In this document: one piece after another, positions 1 to 8,617 of the stretch
How the letters are laid out: every line of letters begins with the position of its first letter
Position numbering within the stretch: the first letter of the stretch is position 1
Assembly (NCBI GenBank): GCA_963725255.1
Contig: CAVRXV010000005.1
Coordinates: 1-64,000 of the forward strand
Length of the DNA stretch: 64,000 bases
Direction of reading: 5' to 3'
Origin: JAIEPX01 sp963725255
Lineage (GTDB): Bacteria > Pseudomonadota > Gammaproteobacteria > JAIEPX01
Program-made: the position numbers and the translations under genes
Notes under the pieces: model-generated
Seen by the model: only the letters and a program-made list of their open reading frames with translations
The model's database searches: none
Told to the model about the DNA's origin: nothing

Positions 1-697
1 CCTGATTGTATGAAGATTCCATTTTCGATAGTGCTTTATTTAGCTTATCGAGTTCAAATTTTGTGTTTCCGTATTGATGTGCTATTTGATAATTGTTGAT
101 AGCACCCATTAGAACCATAAAAGATTCTCTCATGAGCAACGAATTTTCTTCCTTCAACTTTGAGCTCATGCTCTCTCTTAAGAAAGCTGAAACGGAATAA
201 GCTGCCAAAATCAATACTGGAGCAACCCCTACTAGTCCGTAGTAATATGTTAAAGCAGCAGATAAGCCAAATGTTTCTGTAAATATGGGCAATATGTCTG
301 AATAAAGAGTTGGTGCAATTAATCCGACCGAACCATAGTTCTTTGATGTAATTAATGCACAGGAACCTGTTGGAGCTCCTAACATAGTATCAAGCTCTCT
401 CTTATATACAGAATCAACCATGTTTAGGGTTATTTCTTTTTGAGTATTATGTCGAACCTCGCCTACAATATAGTCGCGTACGCGCGGAAGAACTACATTC
501 ATAGCGAGCCCCAAAAGACTCATACCTACCGCACCCCCAACAGAGCCAAAAATACCTTCTTCACCAGCTTCAGCTATAGCGCCAATAATTGGCAATGGTA
601 AAAGGACCTTGTTAGCAGCAATCACCATGTCTAAAACATGCACTGCTGCCATTTTGCTTGGATTCATCTTATAAAGACTTTCCATAAAATCACGCAT
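1..697 (-). CDS. ABC transporter permease domain (3' end outside window)
   Basis: Open reading frame running off the left edge; 232 codons are visible from an ATG at 697 preceded by a good AGGAG ribosome site. The protein is hydrophobic, with membrane segments near residues 20-45, 50-75 and 155-185, followed by a charged helix at about residues 190-230. This layout fits the transmembrane half of an exporter-type ABC protein (ATM1/HMT1-like), but the ATPase half would lie outside the window, so the family is inferred. It is the last visible gene of a minus-strand run with the DUF6790-like, MFS and CPBP-like genes, which suggests an export role. Substrate unknown. Confidence 0.55.
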   Translation of the reverse strand, partial: MRDFMESLYKMNPSKMAAVHVLDMVIAANKVLLPLPIIGAIAEAGEEGIFGSVGGAVGMSLLGLAMNVVLPRVRDYIVGEVRHNTQKEITLNMVDSVYKRELDTMLGAPTGSCALITSKNYGSVGLIAPTLYSDILPIFTETFGLSAALTYYYGLVGVAPVLILAAYSVSAFLRESMSSKLKEENSLLMRESFMVLMGAINNYQIAHQYGNTKFELDKLNKALSKMESSYNQ

Positions 698-816
698 AAA
701 ATTCTCCTATAAGTTTATCAATTTCACTTCTCGAATATTTCCAACACCCGAGAAACAGTTGACGATTAAAAGTTAAAAACTGATTTTACAAAATACGTAC
801 ATTTACCTACTAAAAT

Positions 817-1293
817 CTAATTAACCAACCAAATTCCCCCAGCAAAAATTGACAGAACTGTAATAAATAATTGATAGAAAAAGTTCATGATAATATTGCT
901 GACATTACTGGTGTCTGCTTTTCCATTTTTAAGCATTTCTTGTGTATGAGTCCAAAATCCACTTAGCCCGTATATATACATATTGATAAGCGTTGCAGCC
1001 CAAAATGGACCCCTCATCCAAATTGCCAAAACACCCATCAGACCGATACATAACTGTGAGAAACCATATTTAATTTGATACGGTCCGCCCGGCCATCCCA
1101 GCATCTTCGATGTTTTTTGAGCGAAAAAAACATTAATAAGAATTCCCAAAATACCGAGCAAACCAAAGGTAACAATAAATTGGTCAAGCAAAATGACACT
1201 ACTTATTTCCGCTAACGTTTCAGGAACACCAACAAATAAAAAGTATAGTCCTGAAGCAAGAAGACCCAAACCCCACAATACTAAAAAAAACAT
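817..1293 (-). CDS. Small four-helix membrane protein, DUF6790-like
   Basis: A 158-residue integral membrane protein with about four hydrophobic segments (residues 1-20, 35-55, 80-100, 130-157) and a central GWPGGPYQIKYGFSQL stretch. It resembles the small DUF6790 membrane proteins as I remember them, for which no function is established. The ATG is preceded by AAGGAG. It lies 63 bp downstream of the MFS exporter gene and 119 bp upstream of the truncated ABC permease, all on the minus strand, so co-transcription with transport genes is likely. Family assignment is moderate; no catalytic residues are seen. Confidence 0.6.
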   Translation of the reverse strand: MFFLVLWGLGLLASGLYFLFVGVPETLAEISSVILLDQFIVTFGLLGILGILINVFFAQKTSKMLGWPGGPYQIKYGFSQLCIGLMGVLAIWMRGPFWAATLINMYIYGLSGFWTHTQEMLKNGKADTSNVSNIIMNFFYQLFITVLSIFAGGIWLVN

Positions 1294-1356
1294 AAAAAAC
1301 TCCTTAATTAAATTAATTAAAAAATAAGATATCTTTTTTTATTCGACGCCCACAGA

Positions 1357-2655
1357 CTATCGAAAAAAAGATATTTCCTCTAACTCCACAATTCGACTAG
1401 ATTTATAGACTACGACTGAGAGAAAGCTCACTAAAATTCCGGATAAGAAAAACATAAAGGCAATTCCTCGCCCAACACCTACTCCGAAAACTTTTCCAAA
1501 AGATTCTTCCAGTATTCCACCTGGTAGAAAAAGAGGGTTAAAAACTCTGTCGGCCAAAAAGCCGGCGCTAGCGTAAGCTATAACTGCACCTAAGTATGTG
1601 AATACAGAAATTAGAGACCATGCTCGTCCTTGAGCTTCGTTGCTAATATTCTTTCTAATCAAAACATCTACACTACTGTTCACAAACGGAATAACAGAGA
1701 AAAATATGATTCCTGGAATAATAACTGACCAAATATTTTGGACGATCCCAATAAATGAAAACGAGATACCCATAAAAAACAAAGAAATTGATAATATACA
1801 GCGATTACTCTGCTTGCGTTGTGCAACACTAATAAAGCAGGATGCAGCCAACATCCCTAGAGCACACACAGATTGCGAAATCCCTAATACACTCGCTGTA
1901 CTAAAAGAAAGCACCATAGGAGGCAAAAGTGTTTGCAATAGCCCTACATAAAATAACAATAGCGCTACAATTGATATCAAAAAAACTATGCCTTTGTTTT
2001 TGAATATAACTTTTAAACCAATATGAATATCTTCTTTTATCGAGAATTTTTTTACTTCCGCTTGTTTTTTTTTCGGTATATTAAAGCGGAAAATTACAAG
2101 TAGCACTAAAGCTGCTGAAAACAAAAATGTGAATGCGTCAATCAACAACACAATTTTTATGGAAAACATAGACATTAAAATTCCGGCAAGAGAAGGGGCG
2201 ATCAAAAACTGGCCCGCGTTTGATAGCTGTAGTAATCCACTCGCTTTCGAATAAAGCTCTTCTGGAAGAAAATCTGAGAAGGATGCTTTATAAGCAGGAT
2301 TTTGGCAAGCAAAGAAAATTGAGCTGAGCATAATTCCCGGATATATAAAAACCAAATTAGATGCGCTTTTATCTAACAATAAAAACGTCACTCCAATACC
2401 TATTGCCGATCCAATATTTCCTGCCAACATAAGCAAAGTACGATTAAACCTATCGGCCAGAACTCCTCCTAATGGACGAAACAAAAAAGCGGGTAAAAAA
2501 CTGCATAACACAACCATAGCCGTACTTGTCGCAAGCCCAGTACGATCGAAAGCGTACACCCCCAAAGCAAATGCCGATAAACCTGACCCAATCGTGGAAA
2601 TGAAATCGCCAATCCAGATCAGAAGAAAGCAAGAAAAGGGGGTGTTTTTAATCAT
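1357..2655 (-). CDS. MFS family exporter
   Basis: A 432-residue major facilitator superfamily protein with about twelve hydrophobic segments. The loop after segment 2 reads RPLGGVLADRFNR, a good match to MFS motif A (GxLaDRxxRR). The N-terminal GDFISTIGSGLSAFALGVY is typical of the MFS_3-type efflux carriers commonly found next to siderophore and natural-product genes. It starts 13 bp after the CPBP-like gene and probably shares its transcript. Together with the neighbouring ABC permease it suggests secretion of, or self-resistance to, a small molecule. Substrate cannot be read from sequence. Confidence 0.85.
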   Translation of the reverse strand: MIKNTPFSCFLLIWIGDFISTIGSGLSAFALGVYAFDRTGLATSTAMVVLCSFLPAFLFRPLGGVLADRFNRTLLMLAGNIGSAIGIGVTFLLLDKSASNLVFIYPGIMLSSIFFACQNPAYKASFSDFLPEELYSKASGLLQLSNAGQFLIAPSLAGILMSMFSIKIVLLIDAFTFLFSAALVLLVIFRFNIPKKKQAEVKKFSIKEDIHIGLKVIFKNKGIVFLISIVALLLFYVGLLQTLLPPMVLSFSTASVLGISQSVCALGMLAASCFISVAQRKQSNRCILSISLFFMGISFSFIGIVQNIWSVIIPGIIFFSVIPFVNSSVDVLIRKNISNEAQGRAWSLISVFTYLGAVIAYASAGFLADRVFNPLFLPGGILEESFGKVFGVGVGRGIAFMFFLSGILVSFLSVVVYKSSRIVELEEISFFR

Positions 2656-2668
2656 TTTCTATTCCTCA

Positions 2669-3565
2669 TTAAGAAGCATATGGTGATGAAGCAGTTTTTC
2701 GATCAAGATGATTATCGATCTCAACCGCCTTGTTATCATTCAAAATATAATCTGGGAAAATGGCTAAAGGATATTCGTGTTTTAGCGACCTGAAAATAAA
2801 ATGCATTAGTATTCCCACAGAGCAAAAAAACGATATCTCTATCAACTGAACAGGTATATTAAAAAAGTAGAGTTGGACGTGGCTACCTGTTGCAGCTAAC
2901 CAGAAAGCAATTAAATAAACACTTAAATTACCTTTTGTCGCATTGAAAATATAGCTGATAAAAACTAAAAAACTCATCAACTGCATTACATAGAGCGCAT
3001 AAGATATCAAACTCTGAACGGAAGAAACTCCGTAGCCCGGAAGCACCCAAAGACCAAATAAAAATCCTGTTAATAGAGCACCGTAAATATTGCTTTTAAG
3101 TTTTCCTTGCAAATATGGCAGAACAAAGCCCACCCACCCGAATACGCCACCGATCAATCCTGCTTCCTCGATAAAATTCCACAAGGATTTCAAAACAATC
3201 TGAGGAATTGTCATCGTAATCTCAGGCAAGGGTATCCCAAAAATCAGGCACCCATAGTGCAATACCAGTTCAAATACTATAAATATTCCAAAAATTACTG
3301 GGAACCAGAAAATATCCTCTTTTCGTGGAATAATTTTCAGGGCCATATTTTTTAGTCCCGCCCGCCTTCCAGCGATATAAGCAATCATCAAGCCCGTAAA
3401 TGACGGCAAGTATAAAATAAAAATAACCAACGGATGCGTCAGTTCGATTGGGCCTAAAATCGGCGTTAAAAGATTTGAGAAGCTTACCCAACTAATTAAT
3501 ATAGCCCAGCTAACTCCGATGACTATTGCCAGGTAGGCGAACAAATATTTAGAATCCTTAATCAT
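2669..3565 (-). CDS. CPBP-like intramembrane protein, catalytic residues altered
   Basis: A 298-residue polytopic membrane protein, about eight hydrophobic segments. It carries the two landmark regions of CPBP (Rce1/Abi) intramembrane proteases: an EE pair in 'FIEEAGLIGGVFGW' near residue 138, and 'FGLWVLPGYG' near residue 170. In active members the first motif is EExxxR and the second contains a histidine (GLWHLP); here the Arg and His positions are occupied by other residues, so protease activity is doubtful. Some CPBP proteins protect against self-made peptides. It is first in the minus-strand run CPBP-MFS-DUF6790-ABC and likely carries the promoter. Confidence 0.6.
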   Translation of the reverse strand: MIKDSKYLFAYLAIVIGVSWAILISWVSFSNLLTPILGPIELTHPLVIFILYLPSFTGLMIAYIAGRRAGLKNMALKIIPRKEDIFWFPVIFGIFIVFELVLHYGCLIFGIPLPEITMTIPQIVLKSLWNFIEEAGLIGGVFGWVGFVLPYLQGKLKSNIYGALLTGFLFGLWVLPGYGVSSVQSLISYALYVMQLMSFLVFISYIFNATKGNLSVYLIAFWLAATGSHVQLYFFNIPVQLIEISFFCSVGILMHFIFRSLKHEYPLAIFPDYILNDNKAVEIDNHLDRKTASSPYAS

Positions 3566-3776
3566 ATCAATCTCCAGTTACTAGTTTGTAATTTGGAAAA
3601 AATATCATCTGTAAATTTATGAATCACTACGTAAATCTACAGATAGATCTCTTAGCTTCACTTCGTCAAAAATCAGGCAGCTAATTTTTATAAATTGAAA
3701 AGCTTGTTCATTTGCAAGAAAAAAGCTTTCTGATTGGCTAGTCATTCTTAATTTTTTAACTGTAAAAGGAGATATT

Positions 3777-4721
3777 ATGAAAAAAGATGAGTCTATGTTA
3801 ACCGAAGCGGAAAATAGCCCGCAAAATCATGATGCACGCAGCTTGAAGTCTCGTTTATTTTATAATGCTGGAGTAGCACCAGGAACAGTGGCTTTTTTTG
3901 AAAAAATTATCACACATCCACTAGATACCGTAATTACGTTTCAGCAACAAAATAACACGAAATTCTACGCGACAAGTCGTACTATTTTCAAAAATTACGG
4001 TGCGAGTGGATTTTATAGAGGTCTCTCTTGGCCTTTGGTTATGTCCACACCTCCGGGGGCTATAATTGTTTATGGATCCTATGAAGCTTTGAAAGAAGTG
4101 TTCTACGCTCAGGGACTAAATAATAAAACAATGAATGCTGTAAACAGCAGCGTGATTACTGCCATATTCTGTTCAATCATTGCAACACCTATAGAAGCAA
4201 AGAGAATTCGTGACACATTCAAAATCAACGTGGAAAATCCTACCAGTAAATTACGCTATCATTTTAAAGGATTTATTCCAATGACTTTAAAATTAACTTT
4301 ACATTCGCCATTGGTTCTCGCTGGAACAGATATATTTAAAGAAAGGGCCTATCAGTATGGTCTAGATGCAAATAACCCTTATCTTAAAGAATGGACAGAT
4401 ATTAACAAACCTTTCACGGCATTCATAGGCGGGTTATTTACGGGAATTTTCTCGCAATTAATTACTACCCCTGCTGATGTTCTAAAAACAAAAGTTATGG
4501 GTGATTATAGCGCTAAACCCTTATCTTTAAAGCAACACCTCACGAAAGCTTATAAGGAAAAAAATCTCTTCCAATCCACTGGTAGTCGTGTTTTAAAATT
4601 TGGCTTACACTCCAGTGTCATGCTCGGTGGGATGCATATGATTGGCACATTTTTTCAACAGCGTCACAATCATCCGAAATCAATTCCTGATGCAGAATTA
4701 ACCCACACACTAAAAAACTAG
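3777..4721 (+). CDS. Mitochondrial carrier family (MCF/SLC25-like) protein
   Basis: A 314-residue protein with the three-repeat signature of eukaryotic mitochondrial solute carriers. The signature PX[D/E]XX[K/R] appears three times: HPLDTVI (residues 47-53, final basic residue lost), TPIEAKR near 142 and TPADVLK near 238. Repeat 1 also has the typical GFYRGLSWPL segment followed by PPGAI. Such carriers are almost exclusively eukaryotic; the best-known bacterial case is LncP of Legionella pneumophila, a type IV secreted effector inserted into host mitochondria. The same role here is inference. RBS AAAAGGAG precedes the ATG. It is divergent from the transport operon and precedes the acyltransferase-like gene. 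Confidence 0.85.
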   Translation: MKKDESMLTEAENSPQNHDARSLKSRLFYNAGVAPGTVAFFEKIITHPLDTVITFQQQNNTKFYATSRTIFKNYGASGFYRGLSWPLVMSTPPGAIIVYGSYEALKEVFYAQGLNNKTMNAVNSSVITAIFCSIIATPIEAKRIRDTFKINVENPTSKLRYHFKGFIPMTLKLTLHSPLVLAGTDIFKERAYQYGLDANNPYLKEWTDINKPFTAFIGGLFTGIFSQLITTPADVLKTKVMGDYSAKPLSLKQHLTKAYKEKNLFQSTGSRVLKFGLHSSVMLGGMHMIGTFFQQRHNHPKSIPDAELTHTLKN

Positions 4722-4876
4722 GGTTGATATAATATAAAAATCTGAAGGATTATAAGAAAGCGTTATGAAAATTCGTCTGGGGGGGGTATGTACCATATTG
4801 ATATTTTTCTATAGGGCTAATACCTCCCAGATGATTACAAAGATATACCTCTATCTTGATTCCAAGGAAACAACTA

Positions 4877-5842
4877 ATGTCTGATAATTTAAAGACCGTA
4901 TTCATGTTTACCGGTCAAGGTTCACAGTATTACCATATGGGCCACTCTCTTTACAAAGAGAATACAGTCTTCAGAAAAACTTTGGACCATCTCGATGATC
5001 TGGTCAAATCTATCGCTGGTTATTCGGTACTGACTGCGATTTATGCTCAGAATAAGGTTATTAGCGATAATCTAGATACATTAGCAGTTACGCATCCTGC
5101 AATATTTATGATTCAGCACGCTATGGTACAGACCTTAAAATCTCTGTCCATTTATCCTGATATTGTCCTAGGTTATAGCTTGGGTGAATACTGTGCTTTA
5201 ACTACGGCAGAATCCATCAATCCGGATGAGGCACTCACTCTTATTATACATCAAGCGAAAATTGTTTCTGCGTTTTGCGAATATGGCTTTATGTATGCTG
5301 TGTTCTCTGATCAAGAGAGAGATCTGCCATCCGAGTTAAATATCCCTCAAATCGAGTTGGTGTCTAAAAATTTTCAACAGCACTTTGTAGTTGCTGGCCC
5401 ACATAGCTCTGAATCGACGTTAATCAATCGTCTAAAATCATTAAACGTGCATTATTTCAGACTTCCTATTCATTATGGTTTTCATTCTAGCGCTATTGAA
5501 CCCGCCATTGAGCCAATTAGTGCCATTCTCGATACAACGGTTTTTCACTCACCTAAAATACCTGTTGCATCATCCACAATATGTAATTTTATCGATTCTG
5601 TAGATAGCAGTCACTTTTATAAAGTTATACGTACATCTCTGCATTTTCAAGAAACACTCGAATTTCTAGAAAGTCGAGGCCAATATCAATACATCGACAT
5701 AGGCCCAACAGATACCCTTTCGACTTTTGCAAAGTATTATATCAAACCATACTCCAAATCTAAAATTATCTCGACTATGAGTCTATCTAAAGAAAGATAT
5801 AACACATCAGCACTAAAGTCGGATCTCATCAAACAGCTTTAA
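4877..5842 (+). CDS. Free-standing FabD/trans-AT-like acyltransferase, probably acyl hydrolase type
   Basis: A 321-residue member of the malonyl-CoA:ACP transacylase fold. It opens with FMFTGQGSQYYHMG, has the nucleophile elbow GYSLGEY (Ser101) and the catalytic His203 in GFHSS. The arginine that binds the malonyl carboxylate in FabD (Arg117, 25 residues after the serine) is Gln126 here. In trans-AT polyketide pathways that Arg-to-Gln change and a GYS elbow mark the acyl-hydrolase (PedC-type) branch that removes stalled acyl groups from carrier proteins. I chose the ATG at 4877, preceded by AAGGA, over an upstream TTG. Discrete ATs of this kind usually work with PKS genes; none is in the window, so they may lie to the left. 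Confidence 0.8.
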   Translation: MSDNLKTVFMFTGQGSQYYHMGHSLYKENTVFRKTLDHLDDLVKSIAGYSVLTAIYAQNKVISDNLDTLAVTHPAIFMIQHAMVQTLKSLSIYPDIVLGYSLGEYCALTTAESINPDEALTLIIHQAKIVSAFCEYGFMYAVFSDQERDLPSELNIPQIELVSKNFQQHFVVAGPHSSESTLINRLKSLNVHYFRLPIHYGFHSSAIEPAIEPISAILDTTVFHSPKIPVASSTICNFIDSVDSSHFYKVIRTSLHFQETLEFLESRGQYQYIDIGPTDTLSTFAKYYIKPYSKSKIISTMSLSKERYNTSALKSDLIKQL

Positions 5843-6131
5843 CAATAAACACCTGACGTCTCTAAGATTACATCACCCCGGCCTTGAGTAGAATAATAGG
5901 TTAGCTGAACTTCCGGGGCTTTAGTCACTAAAAAACAAGGTGGATTTCCTCAGGTCATTGTTCACCTTAGCTTTAAATACTACGTATTTTTTACGGACAT
6001 TTTGATATCGAACTGATTTATTAATCACTTTTCCGATACAAAACTACGTAATTCATACGGATGTATTGATAGCAATGCATCGTTTAGACTGTAATTCTAG
6101 AAATTTGAATTTTTAACATATGGAGTCGATT

Positions 6132-6917
6132 ATGCCAACGAGAACCAAACGAGGATTAACTAAAGATAGTTGTACTAAAAAGGATTCATTTTGGAACACG
6201 CGAAATAATGCCCACAATAGCAATCATAATGGTTCAATCATCGCTTTAAGTTACGATGATTTGAAGAATACAATTTTACAATTTGAATACTTACGTACGC
6301 TAATAGCAATACTGCCTAATCTAGCCTATTTAAAAGACGTTGAAAACAATCGTTATATCTATATTAACAACCATTTTAAGGCCATATTTAACAATGAATC
6401 AATTCAAGTAACAGATCTAATAGATGAAACGATATCGATACACGAAAAAAAAGCTATCGAAGATAACCATGAACTATTGGACAAGAAAATATACCCGCTA
6501 ATTCATTCAGATGGCAGTTTGCATGAATTACAATTAAACTTTTACCCTCTTAGTATCGAATCAATTGAAAAAAAATACATACTAGTATATGGGACTCAGA
6601 CCACGAGCAAACTCTCTTCCGCGTCTTTATACTTAATCTATAAAAATCATTATTCTGACGAGAAAACTGCTCTGGATAATTTCTTTACAGCGATTGGCCT
6701 GAGCGAATACCTAGATGGGAAGAAAATAACACTGAGAGAATTCGAGGTTTTACTAATGTTATCAAAAGGATTATCTGCGAAAGAAATAGCGAGGGTTCTA
6801 AACTTTTCAGGACGTACCGCTGAAAATCATATTATGAACATCAAAGAAAAGTTTTCTGTCAATAGCAATATTGAATTGCTGAGTATATTTTTATCTTGCT
6901 ATAGAATTGAAGGTTAA
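6132..6917 (+). CDS. LuxR-type transcriptional regulator with PAS-like sensor domain
   Basis: A 261-residue regulator. Residues about 45-165 look like a PAS domain (LPNLAYLKDVENNRYIYINN, then a strand-rich region). Residues about 197-241 form a LuxR/GerE helix-turn-helix: LTLREFEVLLMLSKGLSAKEIA followed by SGRTAENHIMNIKEKF. The start at 6132 has GGAG six bases upstream; the ATG at 6120 has no ribosome site. It lies downstream of the acyltransferase-like gene after about 290 bp and may control the natural-product or transport genes. No phospho-receiver domain is visible, so ligand or redox sensing through the PAS domain is the likeliest input, which is inference. Confidence 0.8.
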   Translation: MPTRTKRGLTKDSCTKKDSFWNTRNNAHNSNHNGSIIALSYDDLKNTILQFEYLRTLIAILPNLAYLKDVENNRYIYINNHFKAIFNNESIQVTDLIDETISIHEKKAIEDNHELLDKKIYPLIHSDGSLHELQLNFYPLSIESIEKKYILVYGTQTTSKLSSASLYLIYKNHYSDEKTALDNFFTAIGLSEYLDGKKITLREFEVLLMLSKGLSAKEIARVLNFSGRTAENHIMNIKEKFSVNSNIELLSIFLSCYRIEG

Positions 6918-6959
6918 TTTTTTATGTTTAACTTAAAAAATACTGTGGGAGGGAGATAG

Positions 6960-6988
6960 TTGACGAGGGTACCGAGTAATGCCATACT
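6960..6988 (+). promoter_or_regulatory. Probable sigma-70 promoter of pyrB
   Basis: TTGACG (6960-6965) is separated by 17 bp from CATACT (6983-6988), a good match to the sigma-70 consensus. The predicted start of transcription is near 6995, giving a short leader before the pyrB ATG at 7022. No attenuator is visible in so short a leader. Confidence 0.5.
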
Positions 6989-7021
6989 GACATGATGGAA
7001 TTAATTTAAATCAGGATAGTC

Positions 7022-7942
7022 ATGTCAACACTCGGCCTTCGTCATCTATTAGATATCGAATCTCTTTCTCTCGAGATCATTTTTCAAATTTTAAATGCTG
7101 CTAATGCATATCTCGATAAATCTCTATGGAAAGACCGACCTAAAGCTAATTCAAAAATTCTGTGCAATGCCTTTTTCGAATCCAGCACAAGAACGCGTTG
7201 TAGTTTTGAATTAGCTGCGAAACGTTTAGGCATTGATGTAATCAATTTTGACGTTAATACATCATCGACCTTAAAAGGTGAATCACTGCTCGATACGTTT
7301 AAAGCATTAACAGCAATGAAAATAGATACATTTGTTGTACGCCATCAAGAGGTTGGGATTCCGAAATTTCTGGCTGAAAATCTACCGCCCTATGTTTCAA
7401 TCATCAATGCAGGCGATGGTCATCATGCTCACCCAACACAAGCCTTGTTAGATGTCATGACTATTCAACAACATGATCCGAAATTAGAGAATTTGAGTAT
7501 TGCCATCGTAGGCGATATTAGTCACTCTCGCGTTGCACGATCTCAAATAGCGTTATTTAAAAAATTAGGCATTAAAGATATCCGACTCATTGCACCAGCT
7601 GCTCTAATACCATCTGAATTCACCGGAAATGAGTTTTCTCAGTTCAGCCAATTAAATGAAGGCCTACAAGAGGTGGACGTGATTATTGCTTTACGTATTC
7701 AAAAAGAGAGAATGCAAGATGCTGACATACCGAATTTTTCCGACTATTTTCAGCATTACGGCATCAAACCAGAAAATCTACTCCACGCTAAAAAAGGCGC
7801 CATCGTCATGCATCCAGGCCCCATTAATCGAGAAATCGATATCGCCAGCCAAGTTGCTGATGGATCTCAATCAGTCATTCTAAAACAAATCACAAATGGG
7901 GTGGCAATTAGAATGGCCATTCTAAATTATCTTCTTCAGTAA
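7022..7942 (+). CDS. pyrB: Aspartate carbamoyltransferase catalytic chain
   Basis: A 306-residue protein catalysing carbamoyl phosphate plus L-aspartate to N-carbamoyl-aspartate, the committed step of pyrimidine synthesis, in the cytoplasm. The carbamoyl-phosphate loop FFESSTRTRCSFELAAKRLG (residues 51-70), HPTQALLD and the C-terminal HPGPINRE are all present, and the length is that of a normal catalytic chain. No regulatory subunit gene (pyrI) or dihydroorotase-like partner follows. The 3' end overlaps that of convergent bioD by 21 bp. It has its own promoter just upstream. Confidence 0.95.
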   Translation: MSTLGLRHLLDIESLSLEIIFQILNAANAYLDKSLWKDRPKANSKILCNAFFESSTRTRCSFELAAKRLGIDVINFDVNTSSTLKGESLLDTFKALTAMKIDTFVVRHQEVGIPKFLAENLPPYVSIINAGDGHHAHPTQALLDVMTIQQHDPKLENLSIAIVGDISHSRVARSQIALFKKLGIKDIRLIAPAALIPSEFTGNEFSQFSQLNEGLQEVDVIIALRIQKERMQDADIPNFSDYFQHYGIKPENLLHAKKGAIVMHPGPINREIDIASQVADGSQSVILKQITNGVAIRMAILNYLLQ

Positions 7943-8617
7943 TTGGGATAAAATCAAATCAGTTTCAATTTTAGGGATAAAATCTGACTCTATACAATGG
8001 GGCACAATTCCTAAACAAGGCGCGGGTATCCATTCAGCAATCGATTGTATATTTTCGTTCTTTTCCAACATCGAGCTATCAATACAATTTGCTATCCAAC
8101 CTAAAAAGGGTACTTTACATTGCAATATATTTTGAGTTGTTAGAATCGCATGATTAATACACCCCAATCGAATACCCACAATTAAAATAACAGGTATATT
8201 TAATTGACAAACAACGTCAGACATCAGTTCGTAATTATTAATTGGTACTGACCATCCCCCAACACCTTCAATGATATTGATATCCGCTTCTTGTTGAATT
8301 GAACGTGTAATTGCGTCAATAATGCTGCCAGAGGAAAGAGAAACACCCGCTTTTTTAGCTGCAATATGTGGGGCAATGGGTTCCTGAAATGAAATGGGAT
8401 TAACTATTTGATAGTCTCTTTTTATTGATGCCGCTTTTTGTATCGCCAGAGCATCTTCGTTCACAAGCTGCGCCTTGTCATTCAGAAAGCAACCAGACGC
8501 GACGGGTTTTAATCCAAAAGTTTTATAGCCTTCCATATTCATTTGCTGAAGAAGCGCAACTGCACAAAATGTTTTCCCGACATTAGTATCTGTTCCAGTA
8601 ATAAATACACTAGCCAT
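7922..8617 (-). CDS. bioD: ATP-dependent dethiobiotin synthetase
   Basis: A 231-residue protein that closes the ureido ring of dethiobiotin from DAPA, CO2 and ATP, the penultimate biotin step. The N-terminus MASVFITGTDTNVGKTF contains the P-loop GTDTNVGKT, and EGVGGWSVP matches the family's second motif. I chose the ATG at 8617, which has AAGG upstream and overlaps the end of bioC by 8 bp; the longer frame adds twelve non-conserved residues. It is the last gene of the bioB-F-C-D operon and overlaps the 3' end of pyrB. Confidence 0.93.
   Translation of the reverse strand: MASVFITGTDTNVGKTFCAVALLQQMNMEGYKTFGLKPVASGCFLNDKAQLVNEDALAIQKAASIKRDYQIVNPISFQEPIAPHIAAKKAGVSLSSGSIIDAITRSIQQEADINIIEGVGGWSVPINNYELMSDVVCQLNIPVILIVGIRLGCINHAILTTQNILQCKVPFLGWIANCIDSSMLEKNENIQSIAEWIPAPCLGIVPHCIESDFIPKIETDLILSQLLKKII

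Noticed and set aside
4777..4830. Inverted repeat CTGGG(G)nGGTAT ... ATACCTCCCAG upstream of the acyltransferase gene
   Set aside because: Arms need two extra G to align and the loop is long; too weak to call a regulatory RNA.
5870..5925. CCCCGG ... CCGGGG stem downstream of the acyltransferase gene as a terminator
   Set aside because: Only six paired bases, a loop of about 35 and no U-run.
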